Shown here in pieces: positions 25,461 to 33,171 of a DNA stretch of 54,014 nt (the first letter of the stretch is position 1; every line of letters begins with the position of its first letter). Made by a program: the position numbers and the translations under genes. This DNA comes from a bacterium (GTDB taxonomy: Bacteria; 4484-113; JAFGCY01): NCBI GenBank assembly GCA_016932385.1, contig JAFGCY010000008.1, positions 1-54,014 of the forward strand, written 5' to 3'. The notes under the pieces were generated by a model. The model searched no databases, was not told the origin of the DNA, and saw only the letters and a list, made by a program, of their open reading frames with translations.

Positions 25461-25723
25461 GGCTTGGCGTCGACAAAGCGTGGTTCAACACGCTCGTTGC
25501 CCACGAGGCGCTGCGCGAACAGCAGGCAGGCCTGGACATCCTCAGGTTCCAGCCAAGCATAACCTGCCAACAACTCCTGTGTCGTTGCACCGGCGGCGAG
25601 CATTCCCAGGACGTGTTCAACGGCCAGGCGCTGGCCACGAATGATCGGCTTGCCGCCGAAAATCCCCGGATCGACCACGATGCGCCTCAGCAGTTCATCT
25701 TCCCCAGGATGGTTCCCGCTCAT
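25457..25723 (-). CDS. DUF433 antitoxin
   Basis: An 88-residue protein with the DUF433 pattern RIVVDPGIFGGKPIIRGQRLAVEHVLGMLAAG-x-T-x-x-E-L and a winged-helix C-terminus YAWLEPEDVQACLLFAQ. Such proteins are DNA-binding antitoxins of DUF5615 toxins and often repress their own promoter. The probable -10 (TAAACT) lies 6 nt upstream and overlaps the stop of the NUDIX gene. Confidence 0.87.
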   Translation of the reverse strand: MSGNHPGEDELLRRIVVDPGIFGGKPIIRGQRLAVEHVLGMLAAGATTQELLAGYAWLEPEDVQACLLFAQRLVGNERVEPRFVDAKP

Positions 25724-25729
25724 GCCTAT

Positions 25730-25735
25730 AGTTTA
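25730..25735 (-). promoter_or_regulatory. Probable -10 TAAACT of the toxin-antitoxin/VWA unit, leaderless
   Basis: TAAACT reads on the minus strand 6 nt before ATG 25723. It overlaps the TAA stop of the NUDIX gene. This is the only plausible promoter for the six-gene minus-strand unit that I see, but the hexamer is not a close consensus match. Confidence 0.4.
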
Positions 25736-26305
25736 ACCTCCGTCCGACCGCCGCGTCATGTCGTCGAGCTTGCCCAGCGCCAGCGTGATATGAGCGAAAA
25801 TCTTCGCGTCCACCAGATCGCCGACGCGGGCGGCTTCTAAGAGGAACATCAGCAGCTGCGGGAACGGCACCAGCCGCACATCAATCCGCTCGTTGCCGAC
25901 GCCCCCGCCGTCGCCGACGCGCTCAAGATTAAGACACAGGTAAGCGTTGTAAAGTTCATCCGTCAACCCCGGGCTGACCGTGGCCGTCAGCAGGTGGATC
26001 ACCTCGCCGGGGCTCCAGCCGGTCTCCTCGATCAGCTCGCGCGCGGCGGTGTCCTCGGGCTTTTCGCCGTCGATGTCGCAGACGCCGGCGGGCAGCTCCC
26101 AGACCCAGTCCTGCAGCGGCACGCGCCACTGGCGCAGCAGCGGCACCATCCCGTCGGGGGTGATACCGAGCATGTGCACGGTGTGCGGATTGGGCCGGTG
26201 GACGCTGTAATAGGCGCGCTGTTGGCCGTCGCGCCCGTTGAATTGACGCTCCTCGACCCGAATCCAGGGGCTTTCCCAGACTACCTGTGGCGTTGAATCC
26301 TGCAT
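25733..26305 (-). CDS. NUDIX hydrolase, probable ADP-ribose pyrophosphatase
   Basis: A 190-residue cytoplasmic enzyme. The Nudix box is complete: G-V-C-D-I-D-G-E followed by seven residues and RELIEETGW, fitting Gx5Ex7REUxEExGU. The upstream block QWRVPLQDWVWELPAG is typical of ADP-ribose or ADP-sugar pyrophosphatases. It should hydrolyse nucleoside diphosphate sugars to AMP and a sugar phosphate. The gene is divergent from the tRNA methyltransferase gene, with 47 bp between the starts. Confidence 0.9.
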   Translation of the reverse strand: MQDSTPQVVWESPWIRVEERQFNGRDGQQRAYYSVHRPNPHTVHMLGITPDGMVPLLRQWRVPLQDWVWELPAGVCDIDGEKPEDTAARELIEETGWSPGEVIHLLTATVSPGLTDELYNAYLCLNLERVGDGGGVGNERIDVRLVPFPQLLMFLLEAARVGDLVDAKIFAHITLALGKLDDMTRRSDGG

Positions 26306-26312
26306 GTGCAGA

Positions 26313-26318
26313 GTATAG
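26313..26318 (-). promoter_or_regulatory. -10 element TATACT for the NUDIX gene, leaderless
   Basis: TATACT on the minus strand is 6 nt before the ATG, with no ribosome-binding site between. My manual count of this position may be off by one base. Confidence 0.55.
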
Positions 26319-26340
26319 CCGCCGGCCGCGTCGACGGTGT

Positions 26341-26346
26341 TAAGCT
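26341..26346 (+). promoter_or_regulatory. Possible -10 TAAGCT for the TrmO-type gene
   Basis: TAAGCT fits TANNNT and ends 6 nt before ATG 26353. It is a weaker match than its divergent partner but has the same leaderless spacing, and no ribosome-binding site is present. Confidence 0.4.
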
Positions 26347-26352
26347 TGAGCT

Positions 26353-26811
26353 ATGGACAACACAGCGCCAATCGTCATGACCCCGATCGGTTACATCCGC
26401 ACGCCGTACCAATCCAAAGCCGACATGCCCGGGCGCGGTGAACGCCGACCGCCGGTCCAGGGCCAGGTGGAGTTGCTGCCGGAATACACCGAAGCCTTAA
26501 GCGATCTGGACGGCTTCGAGCATATCTGGCTGATCTTTTGTTTCGACCGCAGCGAGGGTTACCGGCTGCGCCTCGTCCCGCGCTCGGATACCGTCGAGCG
26601 GGGCTTGTTCGCCACGCGCGCGCCCTTCCGCATCAATCCGATCGGCTTGACCGCCGTCCGGCTGCTGGCCGTCGAGGGTAACGTGCTGACCGTCGAGGGG
26701 GTGGACATGCTGGACCGGACGCCGCTATTGGACATCAAGCCCTATATTCCGCGCAGCGACAGCCATCCCGATGCGCGTACCGGCTGGCTGGAGCATGTCC
26801 GGCGGGATTAG
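26353..26811 (+). CDS. tRNA methyltransferase of the TrmO (TsaA/YaeB) family
   Basis: A 152-residue protein. It shows the family opening PIGYIRTPYQSKADMPGRG, then LDGFEHIWLIFCFDRSEG, the SAM-binding RAPFRINPIGLTAVRLL and the ending VDMLDRTPLLDIKPYIP. TrmO transfers a methyl group from SAM to N6-threonylcarbamoyladenosine at position 37 of tRNA-Thr. The E. coli enzyme has an extra C-terminal domain; this is the short form common elsewhere. A single gene with a leaderless start. Confidence 0.9.
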   Translation: MDNTAPIVMTPIGYIRTPYQSKADMPGRGERRPPVQGQVELLPEYTEALSDLDGFEHIWLIFCFDRSEGYRLRLVPRSDTVERGLFATRAPFRINPIGLTAVRLLAVEGNVLTVEGVDMLDRTPLLDIKPYIPRSDSHPDARTGWLEHVRRD

Positions 26812-26837
26812 CCTTCGACGCCTGGGCCGGCGGGGTA

Positions 26838-28118
26838 TTATTCAGTATATTTGGCGATAAACCGCGCCATGCGTTTGACGCCTTCGATCAGTTTATCCTC
26901 GGGAACACCGAAGCACAGGCGCACGCAACGCGCGGCCAGCTCATTCGGTGAAAACAGGATCGAGCCGTCGTCGTGATAGGTGGGCTCCAGCCCGAAACCG
27001 CTGCCGGGCACCACCGCGACGTGCTCCTCCGCCAGCAGCTTGTCCGCGAACTCGTCGCCGTTGAGCCCGGTGGCGCTGATGTCGAGGAAATAGAACATGC
27101 CGCCGGCCACCGGCTTGACGTCGAAGCCGTTCTCATTGAGGATGCGGGCCGCGACCAGCCGTCGCTTATTGAGTGACTCGCGGCGCAGGTGGCAGTCGTC
27201 CTCACTCAGGGCGGCCAGCATGCCAAACTGGTTCGGCGTGGTCAGGCTGCCGGTCAGCGGCTCGGTCATCAGGCCGAGTTGCGCGGCGATATCGCCCCGC
27301 GGGCAGACCGTCCAGCCCATGCGCATGCCGGTGGAAGCGAAGCTCTTGGAAAAGCTGAACACAGCCAGCACGCGCCGTTTGTCCAGCGGCAGCTCCCAGT
27401 CCACCGAAAGCGGGCTGAGGTACTCGCCCTCGTAGACGTAATCGACATAGGCTTCGTCGCTGATGATCCACAAGTTATGGCGGATGGCGAACTCGTAAAG
27501 CTCGCGGATCGTATCCGGCGGGAACAGCGCGCCGGTGGGATTGGACGGCGAGTTGATCAGGATCGCCCGGGTTGAGTGGTCGCACAGCTCGTCCAGACCA
27601 TCCAGGACAGGCTGGAACTGCTCATCCATGGGGTACAGGATCGGACGCACGCCGGCCAGCGTCGTCTGCTGGATGTAGTTGGGGAAGTGCACCATCGGCA
27701 GCAGGATGCTGTCGCCGCGGTCGCAGATCAGCTGCAGGCTGCCGTTGAGCGCTTGCGTGGCACCCTGGCTGCAGGTAATGCGCTGCATCGACAGCACGTC
27801 CGCCTCGGGGTCGGTCTCGCCGGTGAAGGGCAGGCCGAAACGCTTGGCAATATATTCGGCGATCGCCTGGCGCAGCTGCGGAATGCCCGGCACGGGGCTG
27901 TAGTGCGTTTCACCGGCCCGCATCGCGCGGGTGACGCCTTCGATGATGCGCTCGGGCATGTCGAAGTCCGGATCGCCGATATGCAGCGGGATCACCGTTT
28001 CGCCGCGGGCCATCAGCTCCTTGGCGGCATTGAAGATCCGCCGGATGCTGCTTCTCGGCATGTCCGCCGCGCGGCGGGAGAACGTCAGTGATCGCATCGG
28101 CTGGGGTGTCTGATCCAT
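26838..28118 (-). CDS. Class I/II PLP-dependent aminotransferase
   Basis: A 426-residue enzyme of the aspartate aminotransferase fold. Visible motifs are PLHIGDPDFDMP, THYSPVPGIPQLRQAIAEY, the ILINSPSNPTGALF substrate loop, ISDEAYVDYVYEG, and FSFSKSFASTGMRMGW containing the PLP lysine. Its amino acid specificity is not determined by sequence; relatives include aspartate, alanine and kynurenine-type aminotransferases. It is divergent from the GH2 gene, with 84 bp between the starts and -10 elements for both. Confidence 0.9.
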   Translation of the reverse strand: MDQTPQPMRSLTFSRRAADMPRSSIRRIFNAAKELMARGETVIPLHIGDPDFDMPERIIEGVTRAMRAGETHYSPVPGIPQLRQAIAEYIAKRFGLPFTGETDPEADVLSMQRITCSQGATQALNGSLQLICDRGDSILLPMVHFPNYIQQTTLAGVRPILYPMDEQFQPVLDGLDELCDHSTRAILINSPSNPTGALFPPDTIRELYEFAIRHNLWIISDEAYVDYVYEGEYLSPLSVDWELPLDKRRVLAVFSFSKSFASTGMRMGWTVCPRGDIAAQLGLMTEPLTGSLTTPNQFGMLAALSEDDCHLRRESLNKRRLVAARILNENGFDVKPVAGGMFYFLDISATGLNGDEFADKLLAEEHVAVVPGSGFGLEPTYHDDGSILFSPNELAARCVRLCFGVPEDKLIEGVKRMARFIAKYTE

Positions 28119-28124
28119 CTATAA

Positions 28125-28130
28125 AGTATA
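28125..28130 (-). promoter_or_regulatory. -10 element TATACT for the aminotransferase, leaderless
   Basis: TATACT lies 6 nt before the ATG at 28118 on the minus strand. A TTGAGA lies 23 nt upstream (28154-28159), too far for an ordinary -35. The pdxS promoter shows the same TTGAGA and 23-nt arrangement. Confidence 0.55.
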
Positions 28131-28190
28131 CAATATCCGCATAAGCGAATATGTCTCAATGAGTAAAATCAGCTGCGAAAAGCGTTGCGC

Positions 28191-28196
28191 TAATAT
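28191..28196 (+). promoter_or_regulatory. -10 element TAATAT for the GH2 gene, leaderless
   Basis: TAATAT ends 6 nt before ATG 28203, with no ribosome-binding site between. Confidence 0.5.
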
Positions 28197-28202
28197 CTTG
28201 GT

Positions 28203-31200
28203 ATGCGCTGGATACTTGCCTGTCTGTTGATGTGTGCCCTGATTACCCCCGCCCTGGCCTACGAGCGCCCGCAGGCGGTCTCGCTCAACGGCGGGTGGGA
28301 GCTGGCGGCGGCCGAGCCAATGATCGAGCTGGCCGAAAATCGCGTCGACCGGCCGGATTTTCCGCAGCTCAGCCCGGCCTGGGACGAGGTGATCGACCCG
28401 CGGGCTCTGCCGCCCTGGGACAGCGATTGGCAGCCGGTGGCGGTGCCGGCGGCCTGGGAGCAGTACCTGGGCACGGGCTACAACGGTGCGGGGTGGTATG
28501 CGCGGTACGTGGACATCCCGCCGGAGTGGTGCGGCGCGGACCGGCGCATCTGGCTGGAGTTCGACGCGGTGGCGACGGCGGCGGGTGTCTGGGTGGAGAA
28601 CGAGTTCATCGGCGCGCACGTCGGAGATTACAGCCGCTGGCGGGTGGAGTTGACGGACGTGATGCGGCGCCGGCTGGCCGCCCCGCGAGCTGGGGCACCG
28701 GAGCCGACAAATATAGGAGCGGCGACGTTCCTGTCGCCGGATTCAGGGGATGATGAGCTAGCAAGTAGATCCGGCGCCACTGAGGGCGCCGCGACGGAAT
28801 CAGCTGTCATTAATCCCTACACATTGCTGATCGCGGTCTATGTCGACGAGCTACCCGGGCACATTACACAGGGCTTCCTGAATATGGTCGCCCCACACCA
28901 CGGCGGTATCTGGCAGGATGTGCGGGTGTACTCCACCGGACTGCTGGCGATCGAGCCGGATGGCGTGCGGGTTGCAGCCGACTACCAGGCGCGCGCGGTG
29001 GAAGTGGCCGTGGACCTGGAGGGGGATTGGCTGCCGCATTATCTGCCAGTGCTGAACATCTCCTGGCACCCGCCGGACGACCTCCCGGGCGATGTGTATC
29101 TTTCCGCGCAAGATGCGCAGTACACGTATGAGTACGACCCGCAAATGCGGCAATTGCGATTAGCCGGCACGTTGGATGAACAATGGCTCAGGCGCTGGTC
29201 TGTCGCCGCGCCGCATGTCTACAAGGCTTGGCTGGAGTTCACGGATGTTCGCGATTTCGGCGCGGATCGCCAACTCGATGAAGTAGTTCAGTCCTTTGCC
29301 TTTCGCACGGTCGAGATCGACGGTAGCCAGCTGTTGCTGAACGATGAACCGATCTACATCCGCTCCGCGTTGAACTGGGGCTACTATCCCGGCGTGATCA
29401 GTCCGAATCCCGGTCCGGAGGTGATCCGTGAGGAGTTCGCTTATATCAAGTCCCTCGGCTTCAACGCCGAGACCGTCTGCCTAATCAATCTGCCGGACTA
29501 CTTCTACGACATCGCCGACGAGATGGGCGTCTTGCTCTGGCAGGAGTACCCGACCTGGCACAACGACTTCTCGGCGGAGCATAGCGATACTTATCAGCGC
29601 GAGTTGCCGGCGTTCATCAAGCGCGACCGCAACCATCCCAGCGTGATCATGCGCAGCCTGAGCGTCGAGGCCGGCGTAGCTGATCAGGATATGATGACAG
29701 AGTTGTATGCGACTGCGAAGGGAATGACGAACGAGCCGGTGCAGGACAACAACAGCTGGTTCAGCCACAGCAATCCCGAGACCACCGACTGGTACGGCGA
29801 GGACTATTACCTCAACTGCAACCAGTGGGCCAAGCACATGTTGGTGACGCTACCGGCGCGGCTCGATGAGTATCCCGAGAAGCCCTACATCATCGGCGAG
29901 ACGATGTGTTTCAACTGCTGGCCGGACATCGACGGTCTGGTGCGCTTCGGTGACGCGGTGGACGACCCAACGCTAGCGGCGGCCGAGCCGTGCCGGTACG
30001 CCAGTGCCGCATACTGGCGCGGCCTGGGGCTCGAGCCCGACCCGGCGTTGGCTTCGCAGTTCGGCGGGCCGTCGCCGTACCCGTACTGGTACCCGATCTG
30101 CTTCGACCGCTGCTGCGAGATCGAGTGGGAGCTGGCGGAGCGCTACAACAACGAGTTACCCGACGGCGAGGACATCATCTTCGACTACCTGCTGCCGCAG
30201 AGCAAGCGCTACTCGCTCAACTCGCGGCGATTCCAGATGCAGCTGCTGCACGCCGACCCGCGCTATCGCGGCTACACGATCAACGTGGTGCGCGACATTC
30301 CGCAACTCCGGGGCGGGCTGATCGACGACCTGGGCAACCCGCGTTACACGCCGGAAGAGTGGAGCTGGCACGGGGATGGGACAGACTCGCCAGTGTTAGT
30401 AGGACGGACCTCCGTGCCCGTCGAGTCGACGACCAGGGACGGCCGTCCCACTGAGAACTCAGCAGATTGGTCCGAACTGACCAAGCCGCTCTTGGCCTGG
30501 GATGATGGCAGGGGGATCGAGCCGGATACATCCACGCCGGTCTACCTGGTCGACGAGGGCTACGCAGACCTGCGCGAATTGTTCGCGGACTGGCCGGATC
30601 TCATTGTGATCAGCGCGCAACAGGTACCCGAGCTGACCAGGTTGGGCGCGGACAATCCGCGGCCGGTGGTCGTGACCAGCGTGCTGACCCACGACCTTGT
30701 GGATTACATGGGCGGCGGCGGTGTGGTGGTCCTGATCACCAGCAAATGGCCCGGCGCGCTGGGCAGCCACCACCATTACTTCTGGCGCGACAGCTGCTTC
30801 GCCCCGCCCGTCGGCCCGTTCGATCGCGCGGATGTAGACAAACTGGTTGAGTTGCATCCCTTCGACCTGACGCTGAACAAGGCCGAAGTGATTCCGGTGG
30901 ACGAGCTGGGCATCACCGGCCAGGTCGATCCGCTGATCCGCCTCTACGACACCCACGACCTAAGCACGGTGATCACCTACGACGCGCTGTTCGCCACGCG
31001 CGTCGGCGCGGGCCTGCTGATCGCCTCCAGCCTCGATCACGGCACCACCGGCGGCCAGTGGGTGTTGGGGAAACTGTGCGGCTGGGCTGCGGCATGGTTC
31101 GAGTTGAGCGGGCTGGACACGAGCATGTTCGGTATCGCCAACTCGCTGGATACGGGCGAAGATCCGGCGGCCTGGGCGAGGGGATTGCGCGCCTTCCCGG

Positions 31201-31697
31201 TTACCTCACTCAGCGTCGAGCAAGCCCGTCAACTCGCCACCGCCCGGGCCAACCAGATCATTCCGCTTAACGAGGACTGGCGTTTTCTGACCGATCCCGA
31301 GCAGACCGGGGAGGAGCGAGGCCTGTATCAACCCGATGTTCTAATCGAGTGCATGGATACGATCCAGTGCGGCAAGAGCTGGGAGAGCCAGGGCTACAGC
31401 TACGACGGGATGGCCTGGTATCGCAAATGGGTGGAGATTCCCGCGGACTGGACGGGCAGCCGCGTCAAACTGGTGGCCGAGGGGATCGACGACGCCTATA
31501 CGGTCTGGGTCGACGGCGAGGCGGTGGCGACGCACGGCAGCTTCACCGACCATGAACAGACCGTCTGGCAGATGCAGACCACGACGGATATCACGGACTA
31601 CATCACACCCGGAGCAAGCAACCTGATCGTGCTGCAGGTGGTGGATATCGTCGGCCAGGGCGGCGTCTACAAACCCTTGTATCTGGCCGTGGAATAG
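28203..31697 (+). CDS. Large exported glycoside hydrolase family 2 protein
   Basis: A 1164-residue protein with a Sec signal peptide ending ALA-YE. It has the GH2 order: an N-terminal sugar-binding domain (about 25-160), an Ig-like domain, and a TIM barrel from about residue 395 (SALNWGYYPG). RNHPSVIMRSLSVEAG gives the predicted acid/base E489, though the usual W-S-L-G-N-E reads RSLSVE. PYIIGETMCF gives the predicted nucleophile E566. A second sugar-binding domain ends the protein (about 1020-1164). Likely a beta-galactosidase, beta-mannosidase or beta-glucuronidase acting outside the cytoplasm; the substrate is unknown. Two stretches (about residues 160-200 and 732-750) look like in-frame insertions of palindromic DNA. 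Confidence 0.85.
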   Translation: MRWILACLLMCALITPALAYERPQAVSLNGGWELAAAEPMIELAENRVDRPDFPQLSPAWDEVIDPRALPPWDSDWQPVAVPAAWEQYLGTGYNGAGWYARYVDIPPEWCGADRRIWLEFDAVATAAGVWVENEFIGAHVGDYSRWRVELTDVMRRRLAAPRAGAPEPTNIGAATFLSPDSGDDELASRSGATEGAATESAVINPYTLLIAVYVDELPGHITQGFLNMVAPHHGGIWQDVRVYSTGLLAIEPDGVRVAADYQARAVEVAVDLEGDWLPHYLPVLNISWHPPDDLPGDVYLSAQDAQYTYEYDPQMRQLRLAGTLDEQWLRRWSVAAPHVYKAWLEFTDVRDFGADRQLDEVVQSFAFRTVEIDGSQLLLNDEPIYIRSALNWGYYPGVISPNPGPEVIREEFAYIKSLGFNAETVCLINLPDYFYDIADEMGVLLWQEYPTWHNDFSAEHSDTYQRELPAFIKRDRNHPSVIMRSLSVEAGVADQDMMTELYATAKGMTNEPVQDNNSWFSHSNPETTDWYGEDYYLNCNQWAKHMLVTLPARLDEYPEKPYIIGETMCFNCWPDIDGLVRFGDAVDDPTLAAAEPCRYASAAYWRGLGLEPDPALASQFGGPSPYPYWYPICFDRCCEIEWELAERYNNELPDGEDIIFDYLLPQSKRYSLNSRRFQMQLLHADPRYRGYTINVVRDIPQLRGGLIDDLGNPRYTPEEWSWHGDGTDSPVLVGRTSVPVESTTRDGRPTENSADWSELTKPLLAWDDGRGIEPDTSTPVYLVDEGYADLRELFADWPDLIVISAQQVPELTRLGADNPRPVVVTSVLTHDLVDYMGGGGVVVLITSKWPGALGSHHHYFWRDSCFAPPVGPFDRADVDKLVELHPFDLTLNKAEVIPVDELGITGQVDPLIRLYDTHDLSTVITYDALFATRVGAGLLIASSLDHGTTGGQWVLGKLCGWAAAWFELSGLDTSMFGIANSLDTGEDPAAWARGLRAFPVTSLSVEQARQLATARANQIIPLNEDWRFLTDPEQTGEERGLYQPDVLIECMDTIQCGKSWESQGYSYDGMAWYRKWVEIPADWTGSRVKLVAEGIDDAYTVWVDGEAVATHGSFTDHEQTVWQMQTTTDITDYITPGASNLIVLQVVDIVGQGGVYKPLYLAVE
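28714..28790 (+). repeat. Palindromic insertion-like segment inside the GH2 gene
   Basis: Two hairpins lie close together: CGGCGAC/GTCGCCG with a 6-nt loop at 28720-28739, and GGCGCC/GGCGCC with a 6-nt loop at 28773-28790. They code for a low-complexity Ala/Gly/Ser/Thr stretch between two strands of the sugar-binding domain, where the family normally has only a short turn. This resembles repetitive palindromic elements that insert in frame. Confidence 0.45.
30398..30452 (+). repeat. Second palindromic insertion-like segment inside the GH2 gene
   Basis: The ends form an imperfect inverted repeat: AGTAGGACGG at 30398-30407 and CCGTCCCACT at 30443-30452, with one mismatch. An inner GTCGA-GTCGAC lies between them. 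The encoded residues are Ser/Thr/Arg-rich and unlike the flanking domain sequence. The two GH2 insertions are not copies of each other. Confidence 0.45.
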
Positions 31698-31951
31698 CTA
31701 CTATAAGCACGAAGCGTCACAATCCAAGTGTGTATCATGGCTGAATGTAGATGATTCCTATTCTCATTACCAAACTACCATTGCTTGCTGTAGCAAGCCG
31801 TAGACGTTTTACCAAAATTTAATCTGACTAATCAGATATTTCAAATTGAACTAAGATATCATCTTTTCAGACATAGTAACTGCTACGAGAAATAGTAGAC
31901 TCATAGCAAAGTAGGTTAGCACGGGCGCGAGCCTGAAAACGGAGGATTAAT

Positions 31952-32302
31952 ATGAAGGTTTTACTGACGGCGATTGCGGTGATGGCGTTGATGACCACGG
32001 CGGCCCTGGCCCATGATGAAACGTGGACCTGGACCGATTTTTCGTATGTTGATGTGATGGCGGGTTCCCATGACAGCGTTGACTACAGCGCTGACTTCAA
32101 CGCTGACTTCAGTGCCAATTACAGCGCCGGGTGCAGCGATTGCGGCAGCTGGGGTGACTGGGAGTTCAGTTCGAACTCCATCGACCTCGGTTCCGAGTAT
32201 GCCAACGTAATCGGCAGCGGTTCCAGCTACAACTCCGATAGCTATTCTGGCGGCTATTCCAGCGCGATGGGTTATGAGACCGAATACAGCTCAGTGATTT
32301 AG
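31952..32302 (+). CDS. Small secreted Ser/Tyr/Asp/Gly-rich protein
   Basis: A 116-residue protein with a clear signal peptide (VLLTAIAVMALMTTAALA, cleavage before HDE). The mature part is nearly free of Lys and Arg and rich in Ser, Tyr, Asp, Gly and Asn. It has degenerate short repeats (SADFNADFSANYSA, then YNSDSYSGGYSSAMGY) and one Cys pair (CSDC). No family is recognised. Such composition suits a secreted structural, adhesive or amyloid-like protein. The gene has a strong GGAGG (31941-31945) and a perfect terminator, so it is an independent and probably well-expressed unit. The 254 bp upstream are AT-rich and hold its promoter. Confidence 0.75.
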   Translation: MKVLLTAIAVMALMTTAALAHDETWTWTDFSYVDVMAGSHDSVDYSADFNADFSANYSAGCSDCGSWGDWEFSSNSIDLGSEYANVIGSGSSYNSDSYSGGYSSAMGYETEYSSVI

Positions 32303-32334
32303 TTCACACATCCCCCCCAACTCGCATTGTGCGG

Positions 32335-32363
32335 CCCGGGATACTCAGGTATCCCGGGTTTTT
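32335..32363 (+). terminator. Rho-independent terminator after the small secreted protein
   Basis: Perfect 10-bp arms CCCGGGATAC and GTATCCCGGG with a 4-nt loop, followed by TTTTT. On the other strand the same bases encode the last codons and stop of the convergent membrane-protein gene (stop at 32345-32347). Confidence 0.85.
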
Positions 32364-33046
32364 GCTTTGACATCCTCGCGCTTGACCAGCCAGGCTGCGA
32401 AATAGTCGACAACGGCCTGGCGGCGACCCGCCAGGCGGATCAGCGAATAGCCCAGAATGGCCATGCTCAGCGCGCCCAGCAGGGCGGCTGTTGCCAGGCC
32501 CCGGCGCTCGGGCCAGGCCATCAGCACGATCACGCCGAGCAGCAACGGCAGATAGCCGCCGAGGACATCGACCAGCCATTCGCCGTAGCGGCGCCAGAGG
32601 CCGGATTCCTCGGGTGCGGTGATCGCCTGCCACCACAAGGCGACGGTCATCAGCTGACCGCGGATGTCGGAACTGGGCGGTGGCCGCAGCGGGCGCAGCA
32701 GCGGCACGCGCGTCAGTTCCTGGCGGATCCGCTCCACCAGCTTGGTCTCCAGAACCAGCGGGGCGACGGTCTGGCGGTACAGCTTGTGCCAGGTGGTGCG
32801 GTAGTAATCGATGACCGTATAGTCCGCCGCCGCCAGCGTGATTACCCACGAAATCATCAGCACGAGCGCTTCGAACAAGTAGGCCCCGGGTGGATCGGGA
32901 ACGCGCCAGATATATTCACCGAAGCAGGCGCCGGCCAGTGCCAGCATCCACGCCACCCAGCCCAGCCAGAAGTAGATGCCGCATTCCAGCGAGAGCATCA
33001 TTCCCGCGGCATTGCGCGCGCCGGCCTGTTTCGGGCGGAATCGCAT
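32345..33046 (-). CDS. Multi-pass membrane protein of unknown function
   Basis: 233 residues from the preferred ATG at 33046 (an ATG at 33070 gives 241). About four hydrophobic helices: two near the N-terminus (ECGIYFWLGWVAWMLALAGA and LFEALVLMISWVITLAAA) and two near the C-terminus (GGYLPLLLGVIVLMAW and ALLGALSMAILGYSLIRLAG), with a cytoplasmic-type basic middle region of about 80 residues. No family is recognised. The start at 33046 is preferred because TAGTCT (33054-33059, minus strand) is 7 nt upstream. Confidence 0.65.
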   Translation of the reverse strand: MRFRPKQAGARNAAGMMLSLECGIYFWLGWVAWMLALAGACFGEYIWRVPDPPGAYLFEALVLMISWVITLAAADYTVIDYYRTTWHKLYRQTVAPLVLETKLVERIRQELTRVPLLRPLRPPPSSDIRGQLMTVALWWQAITAPEESGLWRRYGEWLVDVLGGYLPLLLGVIVLMAWPERRGLATAALLGALSMAILGYSLIRLAGRRQAVVDYFAAWLVKREDVKAKTRDT

Positions 33047-33053
33047 CTTAAAT

Positions 33054-33059
33054 AGACTA
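33054..33059 (-). promoter_or_regulatory. Possible -10 TAGTCT for the membrane-protein gene
   Basis: TAGTCT ends 7 nt before ATG 33046 on the minus strand. It fits TANNNT, but it lies inside the alternative longer reading frame. Confidence 0.35.
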
Positions 33060-33171
33060 ACCGATGACAAGCCGTTCAGGGGCGGGCGAAATGGTTCTCA
33101 ATTGGCGCTTGAAGAATCGCGTGATCGTGGTAATATCGAACGCCTGATTCCCAGGACTTCCGGAGGCATCA

